Below are positions 27,452 through 37,483 of a stretch of DNA of 64,000 nt, piece after piece; the first letter of the stretch is position 1; each line of letters starts with the position of its first letter. The stretch is from Cohnella rhizosphaerae (GTDB lineage Bacteria; Bacillota; Bacilli; Paenibacillales; Paenibacillaceae): contig NZ_JAPDIA010000008.1 in the NCBI RefSeq assembly GCF_029525575.1, forward strand, positions 372,001-436,000, given 5' to 3'. A program made the translations under genes and the position numbers. Under the pieces are notes generated by a model. It did no database searches. It worked only from the letters and a program-made list of their open reading frames with translations, and was not told where the DNA came from.

Positions 27452-27612
27452 CCGCAAGCCCGCATCGTCATTTTCAGGACGGCCGATCGAGCCCATCTAG
27501 TCCGGGACTCCTTCGGCCGTCCCTGCGATATGCGGTCGCGACGGACTGCGGGTAGGAATGCGCCGAATATGCTATGATGAAGGGCGAGGCATTCGCTTGG
27601 AAGTCCGGAATC

Positions 27613-27654
27613 GAAAAAAAAGACGCAGGCCGCGCCGTACGCGCGATCTGCGTC
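27613..27654 (-). terminator. Terminator of the rhodanese gene
   Basis: GACGCAG / CTGCGTC with an inner GC-rich stem is followed on the minus strand by T8. Confidence 0.75.
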
Positions 27655-27672
27655 CCTGCTGTCGCTGCCGGC

Positions 27673-27975
27673 CTACAGTTCGTTCCAGGCCAGCATGCCG
27701 CCGATCATATTGACCGTGCGGCCGTAACCGAGCTCGCTCAAGTATTCGCAAGCTCTGCCGCTGCGTCCGCCGCTGCGGCAGACGAAGATGACTTCCTCGT
27801 CCTTCGGGATCTCGGACAGTCTGTCGGGCAGCGTCCCGAGACGGATGTGCTTGGCGCCGGGGATCATGCCCGCCGCGACTTCCTCGTCCTCGCGGACGTC
27901 GATCAGGTGCAGCTTTTCGCCGGCGTCCAGCCGCGCTTTGAGCTGTTCGACCGTCGTCGTATCATAGGTGCTCAT
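27673..27975 (-). CDS. Single-domain rhodanese
   Basis: The 100-aa protein starts at ATG 27975 with GGAGG 8 nt upstream. Single rhodanese domain: LIDVREDEEVAAGMIPGAKH (CH2A) and the active loop CRSGGRSG with Cys66. The family moves sulfane sulfur; the partner is unknown. It stands alone and divergent from the aroA-like gene. Confidence 0.9.
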   Translation of the reverse strand: MSTYDTTTVEQLKARLDAGEKLHLIDVREDEEVAAGMIPGAKHIRLGTLPDRLSEIPKDEEVIFVCRSGGRSGRACEYLSELGYGRTVNMIGGMLAWNEL

Positions 27976-28109
27976 CTGGATTTTCCTCCATCGCTCGATT
28001 GGCTTCAGTCCCATCATACGGACACCATGCGGCGCAAGTCAACTTGCGCGGCATATGAACGACCTACATAACCGATTCCCCTCATACACGGAAGGAGAAC
28101 GCTGCCAAA

Positions 28110-29405
28110 ATGGATATGATCGTCACGCCGACCCCGCGGCTCGCGGGAGAGATCCAAGCCTTATCGTCCAAAAACTATACGACCCGGTACCTGCTCGTCG
28201 CCGCGCTGGCGGAGGGCACGAGCGTCATCCGCTATCCGGCGCACAGCGAGGACAGCGACGCGCTGCGCCGCTGCGTGCGGGACTTGGGCGCCGTCCTCGA
28301 AGAAGACGACGAGAAGATCGTCGTCACGGGCTTCGGCAGCCGTCCGAAGCCGGTCAAGGAGCTCGACGTCGGCAACGCCGGCGCGGTGCTTCGCTTCCTG
28401 ATGGCCGTGGCGGCGCTGCTGCCCGAGGTGACGTTCGTCAACAAATATCCGGAATCCCTCGGCAAGCGCCCTCACGACGATCTGATTAAGGCGCTCGAAG
28501 GCATGGGCGCGACGATCGAGCACCGCGAAGGCAAGCTGCCGATCACGATCCGCGGCGGCGACGCCGTTCGCGGCGGCAAGATTCAGGTATCCGGCAGCGT
28601 CAGCTCCCAATTTTTAAGCGCGCTTCTTTTCCTGACGCCGCTGCTCGCGGAAGACAGCGAGATCGAGGTGCTGAACGACCTCAAGTCGAAGGTCGTCGTC
28701 GGCCAGACGCTTGAAGTGCTGGCTCAGGCCGGTATCGTGGTCGAAGCCTCAAGCGACCTGATGCATTTCAAGGTGCCGGGCGGCCAGCGCTACCGCGCGC
28801 AGGAGTACGTCGTGCAGGGCGACTATCCGGGATCGGCCGCGATCCTGGCGGCTGCCGCCGTCGCCGAGTCCGACGTCACCGTTCACCGGCTGCTCGAGGA
28901 GAGCAAGCAGGGCGAGCGGGCGGTCGTCGACGTGCTGAAGGCGATGGGAACGCCGCTCTCGCACAAGGACGGCGTCGTCCATGTCCAGGGCAACGGCAAG
29001 CTGCGCGCCGTCGAATTCGACGGCGACGAATTCACGGACGGCGTGCTCGCGATGGTCGCCGCGGCCGTGTTCGCCGAAGGCACTTCCCGCTTTTACAACG
29101 TGGAGAACCTCCGTTTCAAGGAATGCGACCGCATCACCGATTACTTGGCGGAGCTGCGCAAGGCCGGCGCGAACGTCGAGGAGAAGCGGGACGAGATCAT
29201 CGTTCACGGTCGTCCCGAAGGCGTTGAAGGCGGCGTGACGATCGACGCGCACTTCGATCATCGCGTCATTATGGCGCTCACGGTCGTCGGACTCCGCGCG
29301 AAGGCGCCGCTGACGATCAAGGACGCGCATCACGTGGCGAAGTCCTATCCGAATTACTTCGACCATTTGACCGCGCTCGGCGCCAACGTGCGCTGGTCGG
29401 AATAA
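28110..29405 (+). CDS. aroA: 3-phosphoshikimate 1-carboxyvinyltransferase (AroA family, divergent PEP loop)
   Basis: EPSP synthase transfers the enolpyruvyl group of PEP to shikimate 3-phosphate. The 431-aa protein has the substrate-binding start SSKNYTTRYLL (K and R conserved), SSQFLSALLFLTP, GDYPGSAAILAAAAV (in place of GD-S), and the C-terminal RFKECDRI and DHRVIMALTV. The canonical loop NAGTAMRPL reads NAGAVLRFL and the following RPM/RPH region reads LGKRPHDDL. These are positions where substitutions affect glyphosate binding in other enzymes. It is not in an aro operon here. The fold is certain; the shikimate role is likely but could be a paralogous function. Confidence 0.85.
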   Translation: MDMIVTPTPRLAGEIQALSSKNYTTRYLLVAALAEGTSVIRYPAHSEDSDALRRCVRDLGAVLEEDDEKIVVTGFGSRPKPVKELDVGNAGAVLRFLMAVAALLPEVTFVNKYPESLGKRPHDDLIKALEGMGATIEHREGKLPITIRGGDAVRGGKIQVSGSVSSQFLSALLFLTPLLAEDSEIEVLNDLKSKVVVGQTLEVLAQAGIVVEASSDLMHFKVPGGQRYRAQEYVVQGDYPGSAAILAAAAVAESDVTVHRLLEESKQGERAVVDVLKAMGTPLSHKDGVVHVQGNGKLRAVEFDGDEFTDGVLAMVAAAVFAEGTSRFYNVENLRFKECDRITDYLAELRKAGANVEEKRDEIIVHGRPEGVEGGVTIDAHFDHRVIMALTVVGLRAKAPLTIKDAHHVAKSYPNYFDHLTALGANVRWSE

Positions 29406-29497
29406 GCCGGCGGACTAGCGTTCGTAAGCAGCGCCTTACGAACTTCCTTGCGAACCGCCGAACAAGCGTTTAATCGATCCTTAGGAGGCAGAACAGC

Positions 29498-29926
29498 ATG
29501 CCGTTCGAAAATCCCGGCCGCGACGAGATCAAGCGCATCTTGCTGGAAACGAAAAATATTGCCGTCGTCGGCCTGTCGGGCGACCCGGACAAGACCAGCC
29601 ATATGGTGTCCGCCGCCATGCAGGCGAAAGGTTACCGCATCATCCCCGTCAATCCGAAGGAGACCGAGATTCTCGGCGAGAAATGCTACAAGTCGCTGGC
29701 GGACATCCCGGATCCGATCGATATCGTGAACGTATTCCGCCGTCCGGAGCATACGCCGGAGGTCGCCGCGGAGGCCGTGGCCGTTGGGGCCAAGGTGCTT
29801 TGGCTGCAGCTTGGCATCGCGAACGAAGAAGCGGCCGCCATCGCGGCGAACGGCGGTCTGACCGTCATCATGGACCGCTGCATCAAGGTGGAGGATTCGA
29901 TCCTGCTTCCTCAAGGGCGAAGCTGA
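29498..29926 (+). CDS. CoA-binding domain protein (YccU-like)
   Basis: The 142-aa protein is a single CoA-binding Rossmann domain: IAVVGLSGDPDKTSHMVSAA, then YRIIPVNPKETEILGEKCY and DIVNVFRRPEHTPEVAAEAV, ending with IMDRCIKVED. AGGAGG lies 8-10 nt before the ATG. It is cytoplasmic, and its function in bacteria is undefined. It is 90 bp downstream of the aroA-like gene in the same direction, and may be co-transcribed. Confidence 0.9.
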   Translation: MPFENPGRDEIKRILLETKNIAVVGLSGDPDKTSHMVSAAMQAKGYRIIPVNPKETEILGEKCYKSLADIPDPIDIVNVFRRPEHTPEVAAEAVAVGAKVLWLQLGIANEEAAAIAANGGLTVIMDRCIKVEDSILLPQGRS

Positions 29927-29944
29927 TCGACGTTCGCAGCCGCG

Positions 29945-29995
29945 GACGGGCCGCGCCTCAAGCGATTCGCGCTGGGTCGGTCCGTCTTTTCTTTT
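29945..29995 (+). terminator. Terminator before the PTS operon
   Basis: The arms GACGGGCC and GGTCCGTC (one G-U pair) are followed by TTTTCTTTT. Confidence 0.65.
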
Positions 29996-30059
29996 GACGG
30001 CTTGTATTACCGTCATTATATGATGTACGAACCGCGGGAGAGGAGGAGGAGATCGTCGC

Positions 30060-31947
30060 ATGTTCGGAATCGGCTACTTGCAAAGGCTAGGCCGGGCAAT
30101 GATGCTGCCGATGACGGTTTTGCCCGCGGCCGCGATTTTCCTCATGCTGTCGCGGCTGCCCTGGGACGCCGTCGGCCTTCAGTCGGCGCCTTCGCTGCTG
30201 CATGCGGCGGGGATGGCGATATTCGCCTACGTCCCGTATGTGTTTGCGGTGGGCATCGCGCTGGGCCTGTCGAACCAATCCGTGCACGCCGGCATGGCGT
30301 CCCTCGTCGCGATGATCCTTTTCGGCGCCGTGACGCAGGCTTACGACCCCGGCGGCGTTCAGCCCTCCATGTTTGCGGGCGTCGTCATCGGAATGCTGTC
30401 CGGCTGGGCCAACGAACGCTTCAAGTCGTTCCAGCTGCCCGAATCGCTGCAGTTTTTCGGCGGGACCCGGTTCGTGCCGATTTTTATGAGCGCTTTCGGT
30501 TTCCTTTTCGCATGGCTCATGATCGGGATCGGCCAGGGGCTGTTGGCCTGGATCGGCGCGACCGGGGGGGCTGGTGAATGCGGCGGGCGGCTTCGGCATA
30601 TTCCTGTACGGGTTTTTGCATCGCATTCTGGTCGCTTTCGGCCTGCATCACCTGCTTAATCATCTGTTCTGGTTCCAGATCGGAGATTATACGGCGCCTG
30701 ACGGCAGCGTATATTTTGGAGACATGCCGCGGTTTTTCGCCGGAGATCCGACCGCCGGCGTCTATATGACCGGGCTGTATCCGGTTATCATGTTCGCCCT
30801 GCCGGCCATCGCCTTCGCGATCATTCACGAAGCGCGCGAGGACTTGAAGCCGAAGACCGCCAAGCAGTTCAGAGTGGCGGCGCTGACGGCCTTCGTCACG
30901 GGCGTGACCGAGCCGGTCGAGTTCGCGTTTCTTTTCGTGGCGCCGTATCTTTTTATCGTGCACGCGCTGCTCTCCGGCGGCATCATGTGGCTCACTTACG
31001 AGCTGGGCATTCGCGAAGGCTTCACGTTCTCCGCTGGCGCGCTCGAGTATATTATCAACTTCAGGCTGTCGGAGCGGGGATGGCTGATCATCCCGATCGG
31101 CCTCGCTGTCGGCGTCGTCTATTACGTGATGTTCCGCTGGAGCATTCGCAAGTTCCAGCTGTCCACGCCCGGCCGCGAGGACTCCACGCGGCTGGACGAT
31201 TGGGGCGGCGATATCCCGTACCGGGCGCCGCTCGTTCTGCAGGCGCTCGGCGGCAAGGACAATATCTCGCGGATCGAAGCTTGCATCACGCGGCTTCGCC
31301 TGACGCTGAACGACGACCGGCGCGTCGATGCGAAAAGCTTGCGCCATCTGGGGGCGGCAGGCGTCATTCGGCTGGGAGGCGGCCATGTGCAGGTCGTGTT
31401 CGGCACCTATTCGGACCTGATCCGGGGCGAGATCGTCAAGCTGATGCAGCTGGACGTGCACCAGGTCCAGTTCCACGCGCCGCTGCAGGGGCGGATGATC
31501 CCGCTGGAGGAAGTCGACGATCCGATTTTCGCGCAAAAGCTCGTGGGCAGGGGCGTGGCCTTTATTCCCGAAAAGGGAGAGCTGGTCGCGCCGGTGCGCG
31601 GAAAAATCATTCATTTGTACCCGACCAAGCACGCGCTCGGCATCGAGACGCCGGAAGGGCTCGAAGTGCTGCTTCATATCGGGATCAATACGTCCCAGAT
31701 GAACGGAGAAGGCTTCACGGCGCTCGTCAAGGAGGGCGACGAGGTCATGCCGGGGCAGCCGCTCATCCGGTTTCACCTGCCCACGCTCAAAGCGCATGCC
31801 AAGTCGCTGGCGACGCCGATGGTCATCACCAATTCGGATATCGTCCGCTCCTGGCGCTTCGCGCCGTTCAAGGCGGTTAAAAAGGGTCAGGCGGCGGTCA
31901 TGTCCGTCGTCGTAAAAGAGAGAGAAAACGGGGGGGCGGACATATGA
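30060..31947 (+). CDS. PTS EIICBA permease, N-acetylglucosamine/glucose type (one apparent frameshift)
   Basis: This membrane phosphotransferase takes up and phosphorylates a hexose or amino sugar. The order is EIIC (residues 1-370; FLYGFLHRILVAFGLHHLLN and ALTAFVTGVTEPVEFAFLF), EIIB (Cys408 in RIEACITRLRLTL) and EIIA (His539 in EVLLHIGINTSQMNG). One extra G in the run 30564-30570 interrupts EIIC; with six G, IGATGG continues into LVNAAGGFGIF and the protein is 628 aa. The domain order is that of NagE/PtsG. The stop overlaps the ptsI start (ATGA), so the two are translationally coupled. There is no antiterminator gene nearby. Confidence 0.88.
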
Positions 31948-33704
31948 TCCAAGCGATCGGAGGCTCGGAGGGCATCGCCATCGGCAAGGCGTTCGTGCTG
32001 CCCAATTGGGAATGGGAGCTGCCCGAACAGAAGATCGACGCGCTCGACCTCGCGCTCGAGTTCGAACGGCTGTACGAAGGCGTCAAACGTTCGAAGACCG
32101 AGATCCGCCAGATGAAAAGCGAGCTCGACGAAGCGGTCGGCGCGGGGGGAAGCCAGCATTTTCGACGCGCATCTGGCAATCTTGGACGACCCCGTTTTCA
32201 TGAACGAGATCCAGGGCATCATTCAACGGCAGTACAAAGCGGCCGAAGTGGCGGTAAAGGAAGCGATCGACCACTTCGTGACGATGTTCGACCTGCTCGA
32301 CGACGAATATATGAAGGAGCGGGCGCTGGATATCAAGGATGTCGGCAACCGGCTGCTCAAGCATCTGCTCGGCGCCCCCGAGATCGCGCTGCCCACGGAC
32401 ACGCAGCCGTTTATCCTCGTGGTGCGGGAACTCACGCCGTCGCAGCTCATCCATCTCAAACCGGACGTCGTCCTCGGCATCGTGACGATGATCGGCAGCG
32501 CCTCCTCGCATTCGGCCATCATGGCCCGGGCGTTCGGCATCCCGCTTGTGATGGGCGTCGAGGGCAAGCTGTCCGAACCGATCGTGACGGGCGATCTGCT
32601 CATTTTGGACGGGGGCGCCGGCACGCTTGCGGTCATGCCGAACGCGGAGACGGTCGGCAAATATACGGAGCTGCGCAAGCAGCATCTGGATGCCAAGGAA
32701 CGGCTGGAGGAGCTCGTTCAGGTGCCTTCGGTCACGCCAGACGGCGAGCGCCTGTACCTGGCGGCCAACATCAGCTCGATCAAGGAGCTGGATGCGGCGT
32801 TGTCGCGGGGCGCCGACGGCGTCGGCTTGTTCCGCACCGAGTTTTTGTACATGGACCGTTCGCGGTTCCCGACGGAGGATGAGCAGTTCGAGGTGTACAA
32901 GGCGGCGGCCGAACGTCTTGGCAGCGCCGCGCTGACGATACGCACGCTCGACATCGGCGGAGACAAGCAGCTGGATTATTACGATATGCCGGAGGAAAAC
33001 AATCCGTTTCTCGGCTACCGCGCCATCCGCTTCAGTCTCGACCGGAGCGACCTGTTCAAGACGCAAGCTGCGCGCGATCCTGCGGGCGGCCGCCTTCGGC
33101 AACATCCGCATCATGTACCCGCTCATCGCGTCGGTGGACGAGGTTCGGGCGGCCAATGCGCTGCTGGCCGAAGCCCAGCGGGAGCTGGAAGCGGAAGGCT
33201 TGCCCTTCCGGGGCGGGCTGCAGACCGGGGCGATGATCGAGGTGCCCGCCGCCGTGATGATCGCCGATCTGCTCGCGAAGGAAGTCGCCTTCCTCAGCAT
33301 CGGCACCAACGATTTGATCCAGTTTACGCTTGCGGTCGACCGGATGAACGATCAGATCAATCATCTGTACGAACCCTATCATCCGGCCGTGCTGCGCATG
33401 CTCCGCACCGTCGCGGAGTCGGCCGCCAGGAGCGGCATCCCGGTCAGCGTATGCGGAGAGATGGCCGGCGATGTCCGCGCGATCCCGCTCTGGGTCGGTC
33501 TCGGCATTCAGATGCTCAGCATGTCCGTTCAATCGGTGCTGCCGGTGAAGGCGACGATGCTGCGCACGAATGCCATGGCCTGCAAAAAAAGTGACGGAGG
33601 AGCTGTTCGCGCTCGGAACGGCCGCCGAGATCAAGGAGCGGCTGGAGCGTTTCCACGCCGGCGCCGCCGTACAGGACGAACGCCTCCATCCGGGCAAACG
33701 ATAA
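31944..33704 (+). CDS. ptsI: PTS enzyme I (three apparent frameshifts)
   Basis: Enzyme I takes phosphate from PEP and passes it to HPr. His189 in GSASSHSAIMARAFG is the phosphorylated residue. Later motifs are GVGLFRTEFLYMDR, TLDIGGDKQL, FLSIGTNDLIQFTLAVDR and VSVCGEMAGD. The frame breaks at the G run 32144-32149, at a non-homopolymer site near 33065-33067 (CAAGCTG for CARCTG), and at the A run 33584-33590. Each is +1. Corrected, the product has 585 aa and ends AAVQDERLHPGKR. It is coupled to the PTS permease. A ptsH gene is not adjacent, so HPr must come from elsewhere. Confidence 0.9.
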
Positions 33705-33721
33705 AACGAATACAGGCAGCG

Positions 33722-33771
33722 AAAAAAGATCCGCAAAACGGGAGACAGTCGCCCGAATGCGGATCTTTTTT
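33722..33771. terminator. Bidirectional terminator
   Basis: AAAAGATCCGCA / TGCGGATCTTTT ends ptsI and the DJ-1 family gene. Confidence 0.85.
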
Positions 33772-33790
33772 CGTCGCCGGACGCAGCGAA

Positions 33791-34318
33791 TCAGGAGCGT
33801 CTGCCGTACAAAACGTCGCAGAACGCCTTCGCGTATTCCGGCAGGTCCGGCGGTCGCCGCGCGGAGATCAGGTTGCCGTCCACGACGACGGCTTCGTCGA
33901 ACCAGATTGCGCCCGCGTTTTCCATATCGTCGCGAATGCCCGGCGTGGAAGTGACCTTGCGGCCTTGGAGCATCTTGGCGGAGATGAGCACCCAACCCGC
34001 GTGGCAGATCTGGCCGATCGGCTTGCCGGCGGCGTCGATCTCCCGCACGAAAGCCTGCACGCGTTCGCTTCGGCGAATTTTGTCCGGCGCCCAGCCGCCC
34101 GGCACGAGCAGGCCGTCGCAGCGCTCGGCGTCCAGCTCCTCGTAGGACAGGTCGGCGACGGCAGGCACCCCGTATTTGCCGATATGCTTGCGTCCTTTTT
34201 CCGGACCGGCGTATTGAACGACCGCGCCTTCTTCGCGGGCGCGATATACCGGATACCACAATTCCAAGTCTTCGAATTCGTCGTCGATCAGGCAGATGAC
34301 GCGTTTGGCTTCGGTCAA
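33791..34318 (-). CDS. DJ-1/PfpI family protein
   Basis: The 175-aa protein starts at TTG 34318, which has AGAGGAGG 8 nt upstream; an ATG at 34360 is in frame but has no site. It shows VICLIDDEFEDLELWYPV, DGLLVPGGWAPD and the nucleophile elbow GQICHAGWVLISA, then TSTPGIRDDMENAGA. This is the PfpI/YraA-type subgroup, associated with deglycase, protease or stress roles; none is proven here. Confidence 0.88.
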   Translation of the reverse strand: MTEAKRVICLIDDEFEDLELWYPVYRAREEGAVVQYAGPEKGRKHIGKYGVPAVADLSYEELDAERCDGLLVPGGWAPDKIRRSERVQAFVREIDAAGKPIGQICHAGWVLISAKMLQGRKVTSTPGIRDDMENAGAIWFDEAVVVDGNLISARRPPDLPEYAKAFCDVLYGRRS

Positions 34319-34579
34319 TTTCGATTCCTCCTCTTTCAGGCGTTTGCGCGACTTCGGCAATTAACGGTAACGGCGCCTTGGCGCATCCATAGCTTCTATC
34401 CTAGCACAATCGTACGGCGGGAGCATCCGGCCGCAAGTATGGTTTTAATACCGTTTTACTTCCATAATTTACAGTCAATTGCTAAGAAGGAGTTGGCGGA
34501 GGAATCGGCGAATATACTTTTTCAACGTCCCTCCCGGGGATTTGGAACCGCGCGCGCGGCGCGTAAGGAGAGAGTCAGT

Positions 34580-34990
34580 TTGTTCAAACGGTGTATATGC
34601 GGGGAAGCGATGGCGCTCGGTCTCCGCCAAGTCTTATATTCCAAGACGGTCGGCATCTCCGGCGTGCCCGTATACGCTTGCGGACAATGCTCGCGCAGCG
34701 AAGTGTACCCGGGCGTCAAATCGGATTTGAGCCGGCTTTTGTCGGAGCTCGGACCCAAGCCTTTGCCTCGGGAGATCCGCTTCGACGAATTGCACGAATG
34801 GGCCCGTATGCTGAGCCAGGCTTCTTCCGCAAGCCTGCCGCTGAGCGGCGCCAGAATCGTCCAATTAACGGAAGAGCGGACAAACGAGCTGCTCGATCTG
34901 CTGCTGATCGCGTCCTCCCTGGACGATACGGCTTGGAAGCGCGAGCTGGAAGGCAGGCTTTCTCAGCTTAACGGACAATACATAACCTAG
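34580..34990 (+). CDS. Zinc-ribbon-like hypothetical protein, TTG start
   Basis: The 136-aa protein begins (M)FKRCICGEAM from TTG 34580 with AAGGAGAG 7 nt upstream. A pair of Cys motifs (C-x-C-G and ACGQC) about 35 residues apart suggests a zinc ribbon, followed by a helical region (FDELHEWARMLSQASSASL). The open frame continues upstream into ptsI only because of the frameshifts there; a fusion is not real. I do not recognise the family. Confidence 0.65.
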   Translation: MFKRCICGEAMALGLRQVLYSKTVGISGVPVYACGQCSRSEVYPGVKSDLSRLLSELGPKPLPREIRFDELHEWARMLSQASSASLPLSGARIVQLTEERTNELLDLLLIASSLDDTAWKRELEGRLSQLNGQYIT

Positions 34991-35095
34991 TCGAAACATG
35001 GAGGAGCGTTCGCGCTTCTTTTCTTTTTTTGCGAAACTTTTTCATTTCTGATACCATGAAAATCAATGAAACGCTTTTCAAGGAGGCTGCATGAG

Positions 35096-35446
35096 ATGTC
35101 CGAAGTGAAGAGACTGAAGACCGTCGAACAGTGGGAAGAAGCGCTTAAGCATACGTCGGACAAACCGCTGCTCGTCTTCAAGCACAGCACCTCCTGTCCG
35201 ATCAGCGCCGGCGCGCACGACGAGCTGGACCGCTTCGTGGGCGGGAGCGCCGCGTTGCCCGTCGACGTCGCCATCGTGCATGTCATCGAGGAACGCCCCG
35301 TGAGCAACGCGATCGCGGAAGCGCTGCAGGTGCAGCACAAGTCCCCGCAGGCGATTCTGGTCCGCGACGGACGATCCGTTTGGAACGAATCGCACTGGCG
35401 AATTACTTCGGATTTTTTGAACGAACGCGTCGGAGCGGAAGGCTAG
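35096..35446 (+). CDS. ytxJ: Monothiol bacilliredoxin BrxC (YtxJ family)
   Basis: The 116-aa thioredoxin-fold protein carries the CPIS active motif at Cys34 (KHSTSCPISAGAHDEL). In this family it reduces bacillithiol-mixed disulfides on proteins. AAGGAGG precedes the ATG at 35096. A C-terminal helix follows SDFLNERV. It is 127 bp upstream of ccpA, in the same order as in several Bacillales, though co-transcription is uncertain. Confidence 0.93.
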   Translation: MSEVKRLKTVEQWEEALKHTSDKPLLVFKHSTSCPISAGAHDELDRFVGGSAALPVDVAIVHVIEERPVSNAIAEALQVQHKSPQAILVRDGRSVWNESHWRITSDFLNERVGAEG

Positions 35447-35572
35447 AACGCGACTGATGTCGGGGCTTGCCATTGCGGAATCGCCCCTTTTGTCGTATCA
35501 TTACCTTAATATACCATGGACGGGTCCTTCAACCGGACAAAGACCTGACATGAACAAATGGAGCGGTGAGAT

Positions 35573-36580
35573 GTGACGGTAACGATCTATGACGTAGCCC
35601 GCGAGGCCGGCGTATCCATGGCGACAGTATCCCGCGTCGTCAACAACAATCCTAACGTGAAGCCGCAAACGCGGAAAAAAGTGTACGAAGCGATCGAGCG
35701 TCTCGGCTATCGGCCGAACGCGGTAGCCCGGGGCCTTGCCAGCAAGAAGACGACGACCGTCGGCGTCGTCATCCCCGATATCGCCAACGCCAACTTCGCC
35801 GAGGTCGCGCGCGGCATCGAAGATATCGCGAACATGTATCACTACAACATCATCCTGTGCAACGCCGACAAACGCAAGGAGAAGGAAATCCGCGTCATCA
35901 ACACGCTGCTGGAAAAGCAGGTGGACGGGCTCCTTTTCATGGGCGGCGTCGTGACGGACGAGCATATTCAGGCGTTCAATACGTCCAACGTGCCGATCGT
36001 CCTTTGCGCGACGACCGACGAGAAGGGCACGATGCCTTCGGTCGACATCGACCACGAGACGGCCGCTTACGACGCGGTCCGCAAGCTGATCGACGAAGGC
36101 CATACGCGCATCGCAATGATTAGCGGCACGCTTCAGGACCCGGCCAACGGCTATGCGCGCTACCAGGGCTACAAGCGCGCGATCGAAGAGAGCGGCATCG
36201 CCTTCGACGAGACGCTCGTTCGCGTCGGCAATTACCGGTACGAATCCGGCATTGAGGCCGTGAAGTACTTTATGGAGCTGGCGGAGCGCCCCACGGCCGT
36301 GTTCGCGGCCACCGACGAGATGGCGATCGGCGCCATTCACGGCATCCAGGATGCCGGCCTGTCGGTGCCGGGCGATATTTCCGTCATCGGCGTAGACAAT
36401 ATTCGCCTGGCTTCGATGGTACGTCCGTTGCTCACGACCGTCGCCCAGCCGATGTACGATATCGGCGCCGTCTCGATGCGTTTGCTCACCAAGCTGATGA
36501 AAAAGGAAAACGTCGAGCAGGCGCGAGTGACGCTTCATCACGAGCTGATCGTGCGCAATTCGGTCGCGCCGCGCGGCTGA
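35573..36580 (+). CDS. ccpA: Catabolite control protein A
   Basis: The 335-aa LacI-family regulator starts at GTG 35573. The HTH covers residues 1-25 ([20 protein letters not shown]) and the hinge [14 protein letters not shown] follows. The ligand/HPr-Ser-P-binding core has the CcpA-specific region ([20 protein letters not shown]). CcpA bound to HPr-Ser46-P represses or activates carbon genes at cre sites. Candidate cre sites lie in this window at 2453 and 39560. Confidence 0.95.
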   Translation: MTVTIYDVAREAGVSMATVSRVVNNNPNVKPQTRKKVYEAIERLGYRPNAVARGLASKKTTTVGVVIPDIANANFAEVARGIEDIANMYHYNIILCNADKRKEKEIRVINTLLEKQVDGLLFMGGVVTDEHIQAFNTSNVPIVLCATTDEKGTMPSVDIDHETAAYDAVRKLIDEGHTRIAMISGTLQDPANGYARYQGYKRAIEESGIAFDETLVRVGNYRYESGIEAVKYFMELAERPTAVFAATDEMAIGAIHGIQDAGLSVPGDISVIGVDNIRLASMVRPLLTTVAQPMYDIGAVSMRLLTKLMKKENVEQARVTLHHELIVRNSVAPRG

Positions 36581-36688
36581 TCGCCGAATGCCGTCCGGCT
36601 CTGACCGGACTATAACCAGCTTGATCGCCCTGCGCGGGACTTTTCTCCCGCCGCGGGGCTTCTTATTCGAATCGAAGGAGAAATGCGC

Positions 36689-37384
36689 ATGATCGGCATT
36701 ATCGGCGCGATGCAGGAAGAGATCGACCTGCTGCTCGGCGCCTTGGAGGACGCGGTGGAGATGCAGCGCTCCGGCATTCGCTACGTCGCGGGCAGTCTGC
36801 ACGGTCGCAAGGTCGTCGTATGCAAGTCAGGGGTCGGCAAGGTTAACGCGGCGATCTGCACGCAGGTGCTCATCGACCGCTTCAACGTGAACAAGGTGAT
36901 ATTTACAGGCGTGGCCGGCGCGCTCGATCCCGGGCTGGAGATCGGGGATATCGTCGTATCCTCGAGCAGCTTGCAGCACGATATCGACGTGACCGCGCTC
37001 GGATTCGCGCGCGGGGTCATCCCTTATCAGGAGACGTCGGATTGGGCGGCGGACGAGGCGCTGGTCAAGGCGGCTCGCGAGGCCGGCGACAAGCTGTTCC
37101 CGGGCCATATCAGGACGGGCAAGGTGCTGTCGGGCGATCAGTTCATCGCCGATCGCGATCTGGTCGCGCGTCTTCGGGACGAGTTGAACGGTTCGTGCGT
37201 AGAGATGGAAGGGGCTTCCGTCGCGCAGGTGTGCGCGATGAACGAGGTGCCTTACGTCGTCATCCGGTCGATCTCGGACAAGGCGGACGGTTCGGCCGAC
37301 GTGAACTTCGCGGCGTTTACGGTGACGGCCTCCAACCGCTCGTTCGCGATCGTCGACGAGATGCTGCAGCATTTGGACGAATAG
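36689..37384 (+). CDS. mtnN: 5'-methylthioadenosine/S-adenosylhomocysteine nucleosidase
   Basis: The 231-aa enzyme cleaves MTA and SAH, serving the methionine salvage and activated methyl cycles. I chose ATG 36689 because AAGGAGA is 7-8 nt upstream; ATG 36683 is too close. Motifs: MIGIIGAMQEEIDLL, GVAGALDPGLEIGDIVVSSS, and the catalytic region EMEGASVAQVCA followed by IRSISDKAD with the general acid Asp. The length equals B. subtilis MtnN. Confidence 0.95.
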   Translation: MIGIIGAMQEEIDLLLGALEDAVEMQRSGIRYVAGSLHGRKVVVCKSGVGKVNAAICTQVLIDRFNVNKVIFTGVAGALDPGLEIGDIVVSSSSLQHDIDVTALGFARGVIPYQETSDWAADEALVKAAREAGDKLFPGHIRTGKVLSGDQFIADRDLVARLRDELNGSCVEMEGASVAQVCAMNEVPYVVIRSISDKADGSADVNFAAFTVTASNRSFAIVDEMLQHLDE

Positions 37385-37401
37385 CGGTGCGAGGTAGAGC
37401 A

Positions 37402-37448
37402 GAGGGCGTCTTGTCCGGTCAAACCGGCGAGACGCCCTCCGCTTTTTT
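37402..37448 (+). terminator. Terminator of mtnN
   Basis: GAGGGCGTCT / AGACGCCCTC is followed by TTTTTT. Confidence 0.85.
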
Positions 37449-37483
37449 CAATTCTGACGGGATGATGGCAACAAGCGCGGGCG

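Noticed and set aside
33113-34990. Apparent fusion of enzyme I with a zinc-ribbon protein
   Set aside because: The fusion arises only from the +1 error in the A run at 33584. The two genes are separated by a bidirectional terminator and an oppositely oriented DJ-1 gene.
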